64,000 nt of DNA from Sphingobacteriaceae bacterium (GCA_947480015.1 CANKBS010000010.1:1-64000), one strand, 5' to 3'. Positions 47,400-56,724 are shown, counted from the stretch's first letter. The notes: generated from the letters alone by a model not told the origin. Made by a program: numbers and translations.

Positions 47400-49949
47400 A
47401 TGGAAGCAAAATTTTCGCCCAGGGTAAAAGACGTCATTACATACAGTCGGGAAGAAGCTCTTCGCTTAGGGCATGATTATATCGGTATTGAACATTTAAT
47501 GCTTGGCATGATCAGAGACGGTGAAGGTGTTGGCATGCGTTTATTAAAAAATCTAGGCATCGATTCGGCCGAACTCAGAAGGAGTATCGAGCAGAGTTTA
47601 ACACCGGGTTTGCGTAAAACCAACAATCTGGCCAATATCCCATTGGTTAAGCAAGCTGAAAAAACTTTAAAACTCACATATTTAGAAGCTAAAACTTTTA
47701 AATCGATTCAAATAGGTACTGAGCATTTATTGCTTTGTATTTTAAAAGAACAAGATAACGTGGTAACTAAAACTTTATTAAAATACGGCGTAGATTATGA
47801 TGCTACCCGTGCTGAACTAGAAGGCTTTCTCGACAATCCCGGTAAAATAGAAAACTCGGCAGCGAGCGGCGATGAAGATGACTCGGAGGAGTCAAGTTTT
47901 GGAGCCGGCAGCGGTTCAGGGTCTCAAAAGAAACAAGGGGAAAGTAAATCAAAAACACCGGTATTAGATAATTTCGGAAGAGATCTAACCAAAATGGCAG
48001 AGGATGGAAAACTGGATCCTGTTGTTGGTAGAGAAAAAGAAATTGAAAGGGTGTCCCAAATTTTATCCCGTCGTAAAAAGAACAATCCTATTTTAATAGG
48101 TGAACCGGGTGTTGGTAAATCAAGTATTGCCGAAGGTTTAGCCTTACGCATTGTGCAACGCAAAGTTAGCCGTGTATTGTTTGGCAAACGTGTGGTAACT
48201 TTAGATTTAGCCTCTTTAGTGGCTGGAACAAAATACCGTGGTCAGTTTGAAGAGCGTATGAAAGCGGTGATGAATGAACTTGAAAAAAGTCCGGATGTTA
48301 TTTTATTCATTGACGAGATTCATACCATCATTGGAGCCGGTGGTGCCAGTGGCAGCTTGGATGCCAGCAACATGTTTAAACCGGCTTTAGCACGTGGCGA
48401 GATTCAGTGTATTGGTGCCACTACTTTAGATGAATACCGTCAGTATATCGAAAAAGACGGCGCTTTAGAACGTCGTTTTCAAAAAGTAATTATTGAACCA
48501 GCAACGCCGGAAGAAACATTACAGATCTTACATAATATTAAATCCAAATACGAAGATCATCACAATGTATTGTATACCGATGAGGCCATTAAAGCCTGTG
48601 TGCAATTAACAGCCCGATACATCACCGATCGTCACTTGCCCGATAAAGCCATTGATGCATTAGATGAAGCCGGTAGTCGTGTTCATATCACAAACATTAA
48701 CGTGCCTCAAAATATTGTTGAAATTGAAGGTAAAATAGAGGAAATTAAAGAACTTAAAAATCAAGTAGTCCGCAGTCAGAAATATGAAGAAGCTGCAAGA
48801 TTACGCGATACCGAAAAACAATTACATGCGCAGTTAGAAGCTGCCAAAAAAGCATGGGAGGAAGAAACCAAACAAAACCGCGTTACTGTTACCGAAGAAA
48901 ATGTAGCTGAAGTGGTGAGTATGATGAGTGGTGTACCGGTGCAACGTGTGAATCAAAATGAGGGTGAAAAACTCATTAAAATGAACGAGTTACTCAGAGG
49001 TAAAGTCATTGGTCAGGATAATGCTCTTTTAAAAGTTGTAAAAGCCATTCAACGTAACCGTGCCGGATTAAAAGATCCAAATAAACCAATTGGTTCATTT
49101 ATATTTCTTGGTCCAACCGGTGTTGGTAAAACACAATTGGCCAAAGTACTAGCACGTCATTTATTTGATAACGATGATGCCTTGATTCGTATCGACATGA
49201 GTGAATACATGGAAAAATTTGCCACTACCCGTTTAATCGGTGCGCCTCCGGGCTATGTTGGTTATGAGGAAGGTGGCCAGTTAACTGAAAAAGTGCGTCG
49301 TCGTCCCTACTCTGTTATTTTGTTGGATGAGATTGAAAAAGCTCACCCAGATGTGTTTAACATGCTCTTACAAGTATTAGATGATGGGATGTTAACCGAT
49401 AGTTTGGGTAGAAAGATTGATTTTAAAAACACCATCATTATTATGACCAGTAACATTGGAGCCCGTCAGTTAAAAGACTTTGGTGTAGGTGTTGGATTTG
49501 GCACACAAACCCGGAAAGAAGGTGAGGAAGATTTATCAAAAGGGGTTATCGAAAGTGCTTTAAAGAAAGCCTTTGCTCCCGAATTCTTAAATCGTATTGA
49601 TGATGTGATTATGTTTAACTCGTTACAAAAAGATGACATTCATAAAATCATTGATATTGAATTAGCCAGTTTGTTTGGACGAGTGAACGGTTTAGGTTTT
49701 GTGATAAAAATTTCGGATGCTGCCAAAGATTATATTGTTGAAAAAGGATACGATATTAATTATGGCGCCAGGCCGCTTAAACGTGCCATTCAAAAGTACC
49801 TGGAAGATCCAATGGCTGAAGAGATCATTAAGAGCAGTTTAACTGAAGGCGATGAAATAGAAGTGGATTATGATAAGGAGAAGGACGAAATTGTGGTAAG
49901 TGCTCATAAACCAAAAACCAAAAAAAGTAAAAAAGAAGATAAAGCATAA
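47400..49949 (+). CDS. clpC: ClpC-type AAA+ unfoldase of the Clp protease
   Basis: Hexameric ATPase that unfolds substrates for ClpP. Two Clp-N repeats occupy residues ~1-145 (SPRVKDVITYSREEALRLGH, then the IGTEHLLLCIL copy). AAA-1 has Walker A GEPGVGKS from residue 234 and Walker B LFIDEIH; a middle UVR motif (KYEEAARLRDTEKQL) marks ClpC rather than ClpA/ClpB. AAA-2 has Walker A GPTGVGKTQ from residue 571 and LLDEIEKAHPDVF. The Ser/Gly-rich linker at ~160-180 (SGSGSQKKQGESK) is lineage specific. The adaptor gene clpS follows 62 nt downstream beyond a terminator. clpP is not here. Confidence 0.95.
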   Translation: MEAKFSPRVKDVITYSREEALRLGHDYIGIEHLMLGMIRDGEGVGMRLLKNLGIDSAELRRSIEQSLTPGLRKTNNLANIPLVKQAEKTLKLTYLEAKTFKSIQIGTEHLLLCILKEQDNVVTKTLLKYGVDYDATRAELEGFLDNPGKIENSAASGDEDDSEESSFGAGSGSGSQKKQGESKSKTPVLDNFGRDLTKMAEDGKLDPVVGREKEIERVSQILSRRKKNNPILIGEPGVGKSSIAEGLALRIVQRKVSRVLFGKRVVTLDLASLVAGTKYRGQFEERMKAVMNELEKSPDVILFIDEIHTIIGAGGASGSLDASNMFKPALARGEIQCIGATTLDEYRQYIEKDGALERRFQKVIIEPATPEETLQILHNIKSKYEDHHNVLYTDEAIKACVQLTARYITDRHLPDKAIDALDEAGSRVHITNINVPQNIVEIEGKIEEIKELKNQVVRSQKYEEAARLRDTEKQLHAQLEAAKKAWEEETKQNRVTVTEENVAEVVSMMSGVPVQRVNQNEGEKLIKMNELLRGKVIGQDNALLKVVKAIQRNRAGLKDPNKPIGSFIFLGPTGVGKTQLAKVLARHLFDNDDALIRIDMSEYMEKFATTRLIGAPPGYVGYEEGGQLTEKVRRRPYSVILLDEIEKAHPDVFNMLLQVLDDGMLTDSLGRKIDFKNTIIIMTSNIGARQLKDFGVGVGFGTQTRKEGEEDLSKGVIESALKKAFAPEFLNRIDDVIMFNSLQKDDIHKIIDIELASLFGRVNGLGFVIKISDAAKDYIVEKGYDINYGARPLKRAIQKYLEDPMAEEIIKSSLTEGDEIEVDYDKEKDEIVVSAHKPKTKKSKKEDKA

Positions 49950-49958
49950 TTTTTCTAT

Positions 49959-49986
49959 AAAACCCCGAAATAAAATTCGGGGTTTT
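49959..49986 (+). terminator. Terminator of clpC
   Basis: AAAACCCCGAA (49959-49969) and TTCGGGGTTTT (49976-49986) form an 11-bp stem with a 6-nt loop ending in a T-run, ten bases after the clpC stop. Transcription of clpS probably restarts after it or by read-through. Confidence 0.87.
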
Positions 49987-50011
49987 TTGTTAATTTTACG
50001 CAAATTAGTTC

Positions 50012-50302
50012 ATGAAATTAAGCATAGACACCGAAGTTCTTGAAGAAGAAATTATTGAAGTTGTTTTAAAAGAAGAAGCCATTAAAGCGCTTATTTTATA
50101 CAATGACGATGTGAATACATTTGCCTGGGTTGCTGAGTGCTTAATAAAAGTATGCGGTCACGACACTCTTCAGGCCGAACAATGCACCTATCTGGTTCAT
50201 TACGTAGGCAAATGCGTTGTAAAAAACGGTAGCTTCAAAAAACTCCGGCCACTTTGCGAAGCTTTGCTTGAGCGAGGTTTGAGTGCCAAAATTGAAGATT
50301 AA
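50012..50302 (+). CDS. clpS: Clp protease adaptor ClpS
   Basis: Small adaptor that delivers N-degron substrates to the Clp unfoldase. The ClpS core is recognisable: ALILYNDDVNTFAWVAECL (the conserved L-x-N-D-D), LQAEQCTYLVHYVGKCVV, and the final CEALLERGLSAKIE. The order clpC then clpS supports the pairing with the ClpC encoded just upstream. 96 residues, normal length. The binding-pocket region is somewhat divergent from E. coli, so substrate preference is uncertain. Confidence 0.88.
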   Translation: MKLSIDTEVLEEEIIEVVLKEEAIKALILYNDDVNTFAWVAECLIKVCGHDTLQAEQCTYLVHYVGKCVVKNGSFKKLRPLCEALLERGLSAKIED

Positions 50303-50350
50303 TTCTAACTACTATAGAACAACAATTCCCCATTCATAATTAAACTAACA

Positions 50351-51148
50351 ATGATAAAACGAATTCTCTCAATTGCCAGTCTTACTGTTTTTATTTTCGC
50401 CTGCTCTAAAAATGCAGTCACCGGTAAGCGCTCAATGACTTTATTACCCGAAAGTGAAATGATGGCGATGAGCTTTACCGAATACGATAAATTTTTAGCT
50501 GAACATCCTCCCCTGCCCGAATCAGATACCCGTGTGCAACTGGTAAAAAGTTGTGGCACACGCATTCAAAAAGCTGTTGAGCAATTTTATGCCGACAAAA
50601 AAGCAAGCAACGATTTAAAAGGCTTTCAATGGACCTTCAATGTAGTGGATGAAAATACCATCAATGCCTGGTGTATGCCTGGTGGCAAAGTGGTGGTTTA
50701 TACAGGCTTATTGCCCGTAACACAGGATGAACAAAGTTTAGCAGTTGTGATGGGTCACGAAATTGCCCATGCCATTGCCCGTCACGGTAACCAACGTATG
50801 AGTCAGGGTTTATTAGTGCAGTTTGGTGGCGCAGCCCTTTCGGTGGCACTCTCACAAAAACCGGCTTTAACACAACAGTTATTTCAGCAGGCTTATGGGG
50901 TAACAACCGGACTAGGCACGTTGAAATACAGCCGTAGTCATGAATCGGAAGCTGATAAAATGGGTCTAATATTCGCAGCCATGGCAGGATATAACCCTGA
51001 AGTAGCAATTACCTTTTGGGAAAGAATGGCATCAAGTGGTGGTCAAAAACCACCTGAATTATTAAGCACCCACCCAAGCGACGAAACACGTATAAGAGAT
51101 TTAAAAGCATTTATGCCTGAGGCAAAGAAATATTATAAAGCTCAGTAG
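50351..51148 (+). CDS. M48 family metalloprotease, probable lipoprotein
   Basis: Envelope zinc protease of the M48 (Oma1/BepA-like) family. The zinc motif HExxH is His136-Glu137-His140 (MGHEIAHAIARHGNQRMS) and the third ligand lies in SRSHESEADKMG. The N-terminus ends in FIFACSKN, a lipobox, so the protein is probably anchored to a membrane and faces the periplasm. Relatives act in outer-membrane protein quality control. 265 residues. It starts 48 nt after clpS and may be co-transcribed. Confidence 0.9.
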   Translation: MIKRILSIASLTVFIFACSKNAVTGKRSMTLLPESEMMAMSFTEYDKFLAEHPPLPESDTRVQLVKSCGTRIQKAVEQFYADKKASNDLKGFQWTFNVVDENTINAWCMPGGKVVVYTGLLPVTQDEQSLAVVMGHEIAHAIARHGNQRMSQGLLVQFGGAALSVALSQKPALTQQLFQQAYGVTTGLGTLKYSRSHESEADKMGLIFAAMAGYNPEVAITFWERMASSGGQKPPELLSTHPSDETRIRDLKAFMPEAKKYYKAQ

Positions 51149-51150
51149 TT

Positions 51151-52497
51151 TTATCTGACAACAGCCTGTTTCAGGCTGCAGGTCATATGACCTTCTTCGT
51201 CAATTTCTCCTAAAGTTACCTGTGTTGTTCTGTTGCAAAGCTCAGTATCAAATGGGATTTTTGTTTTCACATAGTTTTGTGTAAAACCATACATAAAACC
51301 ATTTTTGTTTTCAGTCTCAAAAATAACTTCAGCAACCTTACCTTTTTGTTTTTCATAAAAGGCACGTAATTTTTTAGCCGATAAAATCCTCAGCATTTTA
51401 TTCCGGCGCTTGCGTTCGGCCATTGGCACAGCATTTGGCAGAGCAACAGCTTCGGTATTATCGCGTTCGCTGTAGGTGAACACATGCAGATAAGAAATAT
51501 CCAAGTTATTCAGAAAACTATAGGTTTCCATAAAGCGTTCTTCTGTCTCGCCCGGAAATCCTACAATCACATCCACACCAATACAACAATCAGGCATTAG
51601 CGAACGGATTTTTGAAACTCTTTCGCTGTATAATTCTCTTACATAACGACGTTTCATGGCCTTTAAAATGGCGTTACTGCCACTTTGTAAGGGAATGTGA
51701 AAGTGCGGCACAAACCGTTTGGAGGTAGCCACAAAGTCTATAATTTCGTCCTTTAACAAATTAGGTTCGATAGAAGAGATTCTAAACCTTTCAATACTGG
51801 CTAACTCATCGAGTTTTTTAACGAGATCAAAAAAGTTGTATTCTTTTTTCTTTCTGCTATCGCCGTCAATAAACTGACCATAGCCAAAATCACCAATGTT
51901 TACGCCGGTTAAAACAATTTCTTTTACGCCACTTTCAGCAATTTTTTGAGCGTTCTCCAATACATTTTCGATGGTATCGCTCCTACTTTTTCCGCGCGCT
52001 AAGGGTATGGTACAAAAGGTACAGCTGTAATCACAGCCATCCTGCACTTTTAAAAAAGAACGGGTGCGGTCGCCAACACTGTATGCGCCCACAAAAAAAT
52101 CAGCTTCTTCTATTTCACAGTTGTGAATTTGTGCATGCGTATGTTTGGTCGAAAGACTGATATAATTGAGTAATTTAAATTTTTCTGTAGCGCCTAATAC
52201 CACGTCAACCCCGGCTATATTGGAAATCTCTTCGGGTTTTAATTGTGCATAACAACCAACCACTGCAATAAAAGCTTCGGGATTCTGAGCGAGTGCGTTT
52301 TTTACGATCAACTTACATTCCTTATCTGCATTTTCGGTCACCGAACAGGTATTGATCACATAAACATCGGCCGGCTCGTTAAATGTTTTTTTAATAAAAC
52401 CCTTTTCCTGAAACATCCTTGCAATGGTAGATGTTTCCGAAAAATTTAATTTACAGCCCAGGGTGTGAAAAGCAACGGTTTTATTTAAAAAAGACAT
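51151..52497 (-). CDS. mtaB: tRNA t6A37 methylthiotransferase MtaB
   Basis: Radical-SAM enzyme that turns t6A at position 37 of tRNA into ms2t6A. The UPF0004 cluster ligands are Cys15, Cys51 and Cys82; the radical-SAM cluster is Cys155-Cys159-Cys162 (DGCDYSCTFCTIP). A C-terminal TRAM-like part with AEVIFETENKNGFMYGFTQNYVKTK follows. 448 residues, close to the family norm; the first motif LGCKLNFSETS distinguishes MtaB from MiaB/RimO. It is convergent with the M48 gene, 2 nt away. A -7 element sits four bases before the ATG, implying a leaderless or near-leaderless mRNA. Confidence 0.94.
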   Translation of the reverse strand: MSFLNKTVAFHTLGCKLNFSETSTIARMFQEKGFIKKTFNEPADVYVINTCSVTENADKECKLIVKNALAQNPEAFIAVVGCYAQLKPEEISNIAGVDVVLGATEKFKLLNYISLSTKHTHAQIHNCEIEEADFFVGAYSVGDRTRSFLKVQDGCDYSCTFCTIPLARGKSRSDTIENVLENAQKIAESGVKEIVLTGVNIGDFGYGQFIDGDSRKKKEYNFFDLVKKLDELASIERFRISSIEPNLLKDEIIDFVATSKRFVPHFHIPLQSGSNAILKAMKRRYVRELYSERVSKIRSLMPDCCIGVDVIVGFPGETEERFMETYSFLNNLDISYLHVFTYSERDNTEAVALPNAVPMAERKRRNKMLRILSAKKLRAFYEKQKGKVAEVIFETENKNGFMYGFTQNYVKTKIPFDTELCNRTTQVTLGEIDEEGHMTCSLKQAVVR

Positions 52498-52501
52498 GCG
52501 G

Positions 52502-52509
52502 CAAAGATA
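52502..52509 (-). promoter_or_regulatory. -7 element directly upstream of mtaB
   Basis: TATCTTTG on the minus strand (exact consensus) ends only four bases before the mtaB ATG at 52497. If used, transcription would begin at or beside the start codon. No -33 TTG at the expected distance. Confidence 0.42.
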
Positions 52510-52598
52510 AGAAATTTAAAAAAAATAGACTCTAAATAATCCTAACAAGGCTCCAAGTCCATAAAGAAAGGGGATTGGAGTTCATTATACGTGCCAAT

Positions 52599-52629
52599 TT
52601 GTTAAAACCTTGTTTTTGTAGTACCTTTA
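52599..52629 (+). promoter_or_regulatory. Promoter of purB
   Basis: TTG (52599-52601), a 20-base spacer and TACCTTTA (52622-52629, one mismatch to TAnnTTTG) lie 17 bases before the purB ATG at 52646. Confidence 0.5.
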
Positions 52630-52645
52630 ACTTCTTATTTTTTTT

Positions 52646-54001
52646 ATGGAATTACAAGCATTAACCGCTATTTCGCCAGTTGATGGTCGTTATAGAAAAA
52701 CCACCGAATCTCTGGATATTTATTTTTCGGAATTTGGTCTAATTAAGTACCGGGTATTAGTTGAGATCGAATATTTTATCGCACTCTCTCAAATTGGTCT
52801 GCCTCAGTTGCCTGCACTCAATGCTTCTCAAAAGGAATCTCTCACAGCCATCTATAAAAACTTTTCCTTAGCCGATGCGCAAAAAATAAAGGAAACCGAA
52901 AAAACAACCAATCACGATGTGAAAGCCGTGGAGTATTTTATTAAAGAAAAACTCAACGAAATTGGACTTTCGGCTTTTACTGAATTTGTACATTTTGGAT
53001 TAACTTCTCAGGATATCAATAATACCAGTATTCCACTTTCATTGAAAGAGGCTTCCTTACAAGTGTTATTTCCAGGCATCACGGGCATTATCGAAAAAAT
53101 TACGGCATTGAGTAAAGAATGGAAAGAGGTGTCCTTACTAGCCCGAACCCATGGCCAGCCAGCTTCGCCAACGAAGTTAGGAAAAGAGTTCTATGTCTTT
53201 GTTGAGCGTTTAACTGTTCAGTTAAATCAGTTAAAAGCCATTCCCTTCTCAGCAAAATTCGGAGGTGCTACCGGTAATTTTAACGCCCATCAAATCGCGT
53301 ATCCCGGTCAAAACTGGATTGATTTTGGCAATCATTTTGTAAACCAAACTCTTGGCCTGAGCCGCTCGCAGTTTACCACACAAATTGAACATTACGATAA
53401 TTTAAGTGCTTATTGCGATGCCTTAAAACGCATCAATACCATCCTCATCGATTTTTCACGCGATGTTTGGACCTATGTAAGCATGGAGTATTTTAAACAA
53501 AAATTAAAAGCCGGAGAAATCGGCTCATCGGCCATGCCGCATAAGGTAAATCCCATTGACTTTGAGAACGCAGAAGGGAATTTAGGCATAGCCAATGCCT
53601 TGCTGGAGCATCTGGCCTTTAAACTGCCCATTTCGCGTTTGCAGCGCGATTTAACCGACAGCACCGTGCTACGTAACATTGGCATGCCTTTGGCGCATTC
53701 ATTAATTTCTTATTCCAGTATTTTAAAAGGATTGAATAAATTAATCTTGAATGAACGTGTCTTGCAGCAAGATCTGGAAGACAATTGGGCCGTTGTGGCA
53801 GAAGCCATTCAAACCATTTTGCGCCGCGAAGCTTATCCAAAACCATATGAGGCTTTAAAGGATCTTACCCGCACCAATACGGTTATTACCAAACAATCCA
53901 TGCATCAATTCATTGATGGGTTAAATGTATCGGATGCTATTAAAACCGAATTAAAACAAATTACGCCACATAATTATACCGGTACTAATCCAAATTACTA
54001 A
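52646..54001 (+). CDS. purB: Adenylosuccinate lyase
   Basis: Catalyses two fumarate-releasing steps of purine synthesis (SAICAR to AICAR and adenylosuccinate to AMP). The superfamily signature SSAMPHKVNPIDFENAEGN includes the catalytic Ser (294/295 region). Other motifs are RYRKTTESLDIYFSEFGLIKYR at the N-terminus, TTNHDVKAVEYF, and HFGLTSQDINNTS. 451 residues, of the longer E. coli PurB type. The small gene at 54006 follows after 4 nt. Confidence 0.96.
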   Translation: MELQALTAISPVDGRYRKTTESLDIYFSEFGLIKYRVLVEIEYFIALSQIGLPQLPALNASQKESLTAIYKNFSLADAQKIKETEKTTNHDVKAVEYFIKEKLNEIGLSAFTEFVHFGLTSQDINNTSIPLSLKEASLQVLFPGITGIIEKITALSKEWKEVSLLARTHGQPASPTKLGKEFYVFVERLTVQLNQLKAIPFSAKFGGATGNFNAHQIAYPGQNWIDFGNHFVNQTLGLSRSQFTTQIEHYDNLSAYCDALKRINTILIDFSRDVWTYVSMEYFKQKLKAGEIGSSAMPHKVNPIDFENAEGNLGIANALLEHLAFKLPISRLQRDLTDSTVLRNIGMPLAHSLISYSSILKGLNKLILNERVLQQDLEDNWAVVAEAIQTILRREAYPKPYEALKDLTRTNTVITKQSMHQFIDGLNVSDAIKTELKQITPHNYTGTNPNY

Positions 54002-54005
54002 TACC

Positions 54006-54464
54006 ATGAACAAAGTCTGGGCCTATACCATCAGCAAAGCATTAACCGAATCCGAAACCGATCAACTCATACAATCGGGTAAAAAATTTGTAAGCGGCTG
54101 GACCGCTCACGAACACCAGCTGAGCGCCAGTTTTAGTGTTTTTAACAAACGTATTATTCTCATTCAGGTTGATGAAAATGTGGCAGAGGCTAGCGGTTGC
54201 AGCATTGATAAACTCATGCATTTTGTAAAGGACATGGAAAAACAATTTCAATGCGAATTATTGAATCGTTTATTAATTCCATACAAAAAGGCTGAAACCA
54301 TTGAAGTCATTCATTCAGCTAAGATCAAAGCATTATTGGATAGTAAGGATATGGATGAAGATACCTTGGTATATAACACAGCGGTATCGACCAGCAAGGA
54401 ACTGGAGGTTTGGGAACAAGCTCTAAAAAACACTTGGCTCAATAAATACCTAATAAAAACTTAA
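54006..54464 (+). CDS. Conserved Bacteroidota protein of unknown function (often mislabelled ABC transporter ATPase)
   Basis: 152 residues without signal peptide, membrane helix, Walker A or ABC signature. The phrase ASGCSIDKLMHFVKDMEKQF near residues 60-80, then LLNRLLIPYK, and the ending WEQALKNTWLNKYL recall a protein I remember in many Bacteroidota, sometimes named ABC transporter ATPase without sequence basis. It lies 4 nt after purB and is probably co-transcribed with it; its stop overlaps that of the convergent FMN reductase. Function unknown; cytosolic. Confidence 0.75.
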   Translation: MNKVWAYTISKALTESETDQLIQSGKKFVSGWTAHEHQLSASFSVFNKRIILIQVDENVAEASGCSIDKLMHFVKDMEKQFQCELLNRLLIPYKKAETIEVIHSAKIKALLDSKDMDEDTLVYNTAVSTSKELEVWEQALKNTWLNKYLIKT

Positions 54465-54985
54465 AAAGACAGGAATCCCTCTAATTGTGCAGTGCAGACA
54501 TTCATCTGTGCCTCACTAAAATTTCCTTCGGTATCCATGACTGAATTTACGACCGAAATAGGCAGTTTATCATAGTAAACATGCATTTTCAAATAATGTA
54601 AAATCCCTGTAAGATGCTCCATGCCTCTTAGATTACCCGCCCTGCCATCAGAAACACCAACCAAACAGGCTTTTTTACCTGCCCATTCCCTGGGATGCAT
54701 ACTATCTAAATATGTTTTTAAAATGCCCGGAAAAGAACCATTGTACTCTGGAATCACAAATACAAATTTAGAAACGGAGCTAACATATTCCTGAATGAGT
54801 GCTGCATATTTTTCTGTTCTTTTACCAAAAGTTTCGGCAAAAGCAAGATTTTCGGGCAGGTAACAAAAATCTAAAATTTCAACTTCAACCGCTTTGTTTT
54901 TAAGGATGTTTTCATATATCCTACTCACCTTTAAGGTGTTACTATTTGTGCGATTGGTGCAGCTTACAACAACTATTTTCTCCAT
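54461..54985 (-). CDS. NADPH-dependent FMN reductase family protein
   Basis: Flavodoxin-like oxidoreductase that passes NAD(P)H electrons to FMN or small acceptors. The phosphate-binding loop near the N-terminus reads CTNRTNSNTLK, and the family signature IPEYNGSFPGILKTYLDSM is clear. 174 residues, normal. Convergent with the gene at 54006, overlapping by four bases at the stops. Substrate unknown (quinone, azo or chromate reductases share this fold). Confidence 0.87.
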   Translation of the reverse strand: MEKIVVVSCTNRTNSNTLKVSRIYENILKNKAVEVEILDFCYLPENLAFAETFGKRTEKYAALIQEYVSSVSKFVFVIPEYNGSFPGILKTYLDSMHPREWAGKKACLVGVSDGRAGNLRGMEHLTGILHYLKMHVYYDKLPISVVNSVMDTEGNFSEAQMNVCTAQLEGFLSF

Positions 54986-55102
54986 ATTAATTTATCAACA
55001 CTATATGCTTTTCTTTTTCCTTTTTGTTAAAAACTAACACTGCGAAAAGTCAGTAATTAAATTAATTTTACAAACAGCAATTTTACTGAATTGTTTTTAA
55101 TT

Positions 55103-55789
55103 ATGAACATTACTTATTACGGTCATTCTTGTTTTGGAGTTGAAATTAATGGACGTAATTTGTTATTTGACCCTTTTATTCGTGAGAATAATTTGGCAAA
55201 AAACATTGATATTACTTCAGTAAAAGCTGATTACATTTTGATCTCACACGGGCATTCAGATCATATTGCCGATGCTGAAGAAATTGCCAAACTCACTGGA
55301 GCTAAGCTTATTTGCAATTGGGAGATTTATGACTGGCTTCAAAAAAAAGGCCTTGAAAACATTCACCCCATGAACATTGGCGGAAAGGTGAAACTAGATT
55401 TCGGAAATGTAAAATGTGTGGTAGCACAGCATAGCAGCAGTTTGCCAGATGGCAGTTATGGAGGTAACCCCATGGGCTATGTGATTGAAAGCAGTGAAGG
55501 GAATTTTTATTACGCCGGTGATACGGCGCTGACCAATGATATGAAATTAATTGGTGATTACAGGCAGATTGATTTTGCCTTTTTGCCAATTGGAGATAAT
55601 TTTACCATGGGTGTTGAGAATGCCATCATAGCCTGCGATTTTATTGCCTGCAGCAACATCATAGGCATGCATTATGACACCTTTGGTAACATTAAAATAG
55701 ATAAGCAGGATGCTGTTTCAAAATTCAACCGGGCAGGGAAAAAACTCACGCTCATGGAGATTGGTGAAATCGTTGAAAAAAAGAAATAA
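55103..55789 (+). CDS. UPF0173 family metal-dependent hydrolase (metallo-beta-lactamase fold)
   Basis: MBL-fold hydrolase. The metal-binding HxHxDH is His49-His51-Asp53-His54 (ISHGHSDHI); further ligands are HSSSLPDG, AGDTAL and GMHYDTFG. Start ATG 55103 (MNITYYGHSCF) is the family's usual N-terminus; an in-frame TTG at 55091 is disregarded. 228 residues. UPF0173 proteins have no settled substrate. It lies 15 nt upstream of parA, so it may share the parAB transcript. Confidence 0.9.
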   Translation: MNITYYGHSCFGVEINGRNLLFDPFIRENNLAKNIDITSVKADYILISHGHSDHIADAEEIAKLTGAKLICNWEIYDWLQKKGLENIHPMNIGGKVKLDFGNVKCVVAQHSSSLPDGSYGGNPMGYVIESSEGNFYYAGDTALTNDMKLIGDYRQIDFAFLPIGDNFTMGVENAIIACDFIACSNIIGMHYDTFGNIKIDKQDAVSKFNRAGKKLTLMEIGEIVEKKK

Positions 55790-55804
55790 TTTAATAGGGA
55801 AAGA

Positions 55805-56641
55805 ATGGGAAAAATAATAGCAATAGCGAACCAAAAAGGCGGGGTTGGAAAAACCACCACTGCGATTAATTTAGCAGCTAGTTTAGCGGTACTCGAATAT
55901 AAAACCCTGCTTGTTGATGCCGATCCGCAATCTAATGCTACGTCAGGTGTGGGTATCGATCCGTCAAATGTTAAAGCCGGATTATACGAATGTATCATCG
56001 ACAGTGTGCATCCAAAAGATGTGATTTTAAAAACAGAAACGCCAAATATGTTTTTGTTACCTACCAACGCTGATCTGGTTGGTGTTGAACTCGAGTTGGT
56101 AAACCTTACCAACCGCGAGTATATGATGAAAAAAGCACTCGATAAAGTCAAAGATAAATACGACTTTATCATTCTCGATTGTTGCCCATCTCTTGGTCTT
56201 ACTGTAATTAACGCCTTGTCTGCCGCCGACAGTGTGATTATTCCGGTGCAATGCGAGTATTTTGCTTTAGAGGGCATGGGTAAATTATTGCAAACCATAA
56301 AAATTGTTCAGGCGCATTTAAATACCAATTTAGATATTGAAGGGGTGTTGCTTACCATGTATGACGGGCGTTTGCGCTTAGCCAATCAAGTTGTTGAAGA
56401 GGTGAAAACGCACTTTCAGGACATGGTTTTTGATACGCTCATTCAACGCAATACCAAGTTGGCCGAAGCCCCGAGCTTTGGTAAAACCATTATCATGCAC
56501 GACGCTGTAGGCAAGGCCTCTACCAGTTATTTAAACCTGGCACGTGAATTATTGCAACGCAACGGCTTAACCAAAATTAGCGACAGCAACCGCATGATTA
56601 ATATTCAGGAATCGGAACAAGAATTAAGTGAAGATATTTAA
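55805..56641 (+). CDS. parA: Chromosome-partitioning ATPase ParA (Soj)
   Basis: Walker-type ATPase that segregates chromosome origins with ParB. The deviant Walker A is KGGVGKTT (residues 11-18), followed by [14 protein letters not shown] and Walker [12 protein letters not shown]. The C-terminal half has the DNA-binding/dimer helices ([16 protein letters not shown]). 278 residues, chromosomal ParA size without an N-terminal HTH. Followed by parB after 83 nt. Chromosomal parAB genes are often near the origin; no dnaA or parS is recognised here. Confidence 0.94.
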   Translation: MGKIIAIANQKGGVGKTTTAINLAASLAVLEYKTLLVDADPQSNATSGVGIDPSNVKAGLYECIIDSVHPKDVILKTETPNMFLLPTNADLVGVELELVNLTNREYMMKKALDKVKDKYDFIILDCCPSLGLTVINALSAADSVIIPVQCEYFALEGMGKLLQTIKIVQAHLNTNLDIEGVLLTMYDGRLRLANQVVEEVKTHFQDMVFDTLIQRNTKLAEAPSFGKTIIMHDAVGKASTSYLNLARELLQRNGLTKISDSNRMINIQESEQELSEDI

Positions 56642-56663
56642 TAATTTGAAGTGCTTAGTTTTA

Positions 56664-56693
56664 AGTTTTTAATACCAAGAATTATTAAAAACT
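56664..56693. other. 11-bp inverted repeat between parA and parB
   Basis: AGTTTTTAATA (56664-56674) and TATTAAAAACT (56683-56693) are perfect inverted copies with an 8-nt spacer, followed by three short AAAACTA-like direct repeats up to the parB start. It could be a weak attenuator or an autoregulatory operator. It does not resemble the parS consensus. Confidence 0.4.
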
Positions 56694-56724
56694 AATCACT
56701 AAAAACTAAAAACTAAACAAGAAG

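Noticed and set aside
55672-56298. Long open frame on the minus strand opposite the end of the UPF0173 gene and parA
   Set aside because: It is the antisense of clear coding regions, and its translation has no signal peptide or recognised motif; parA is unmistakable.
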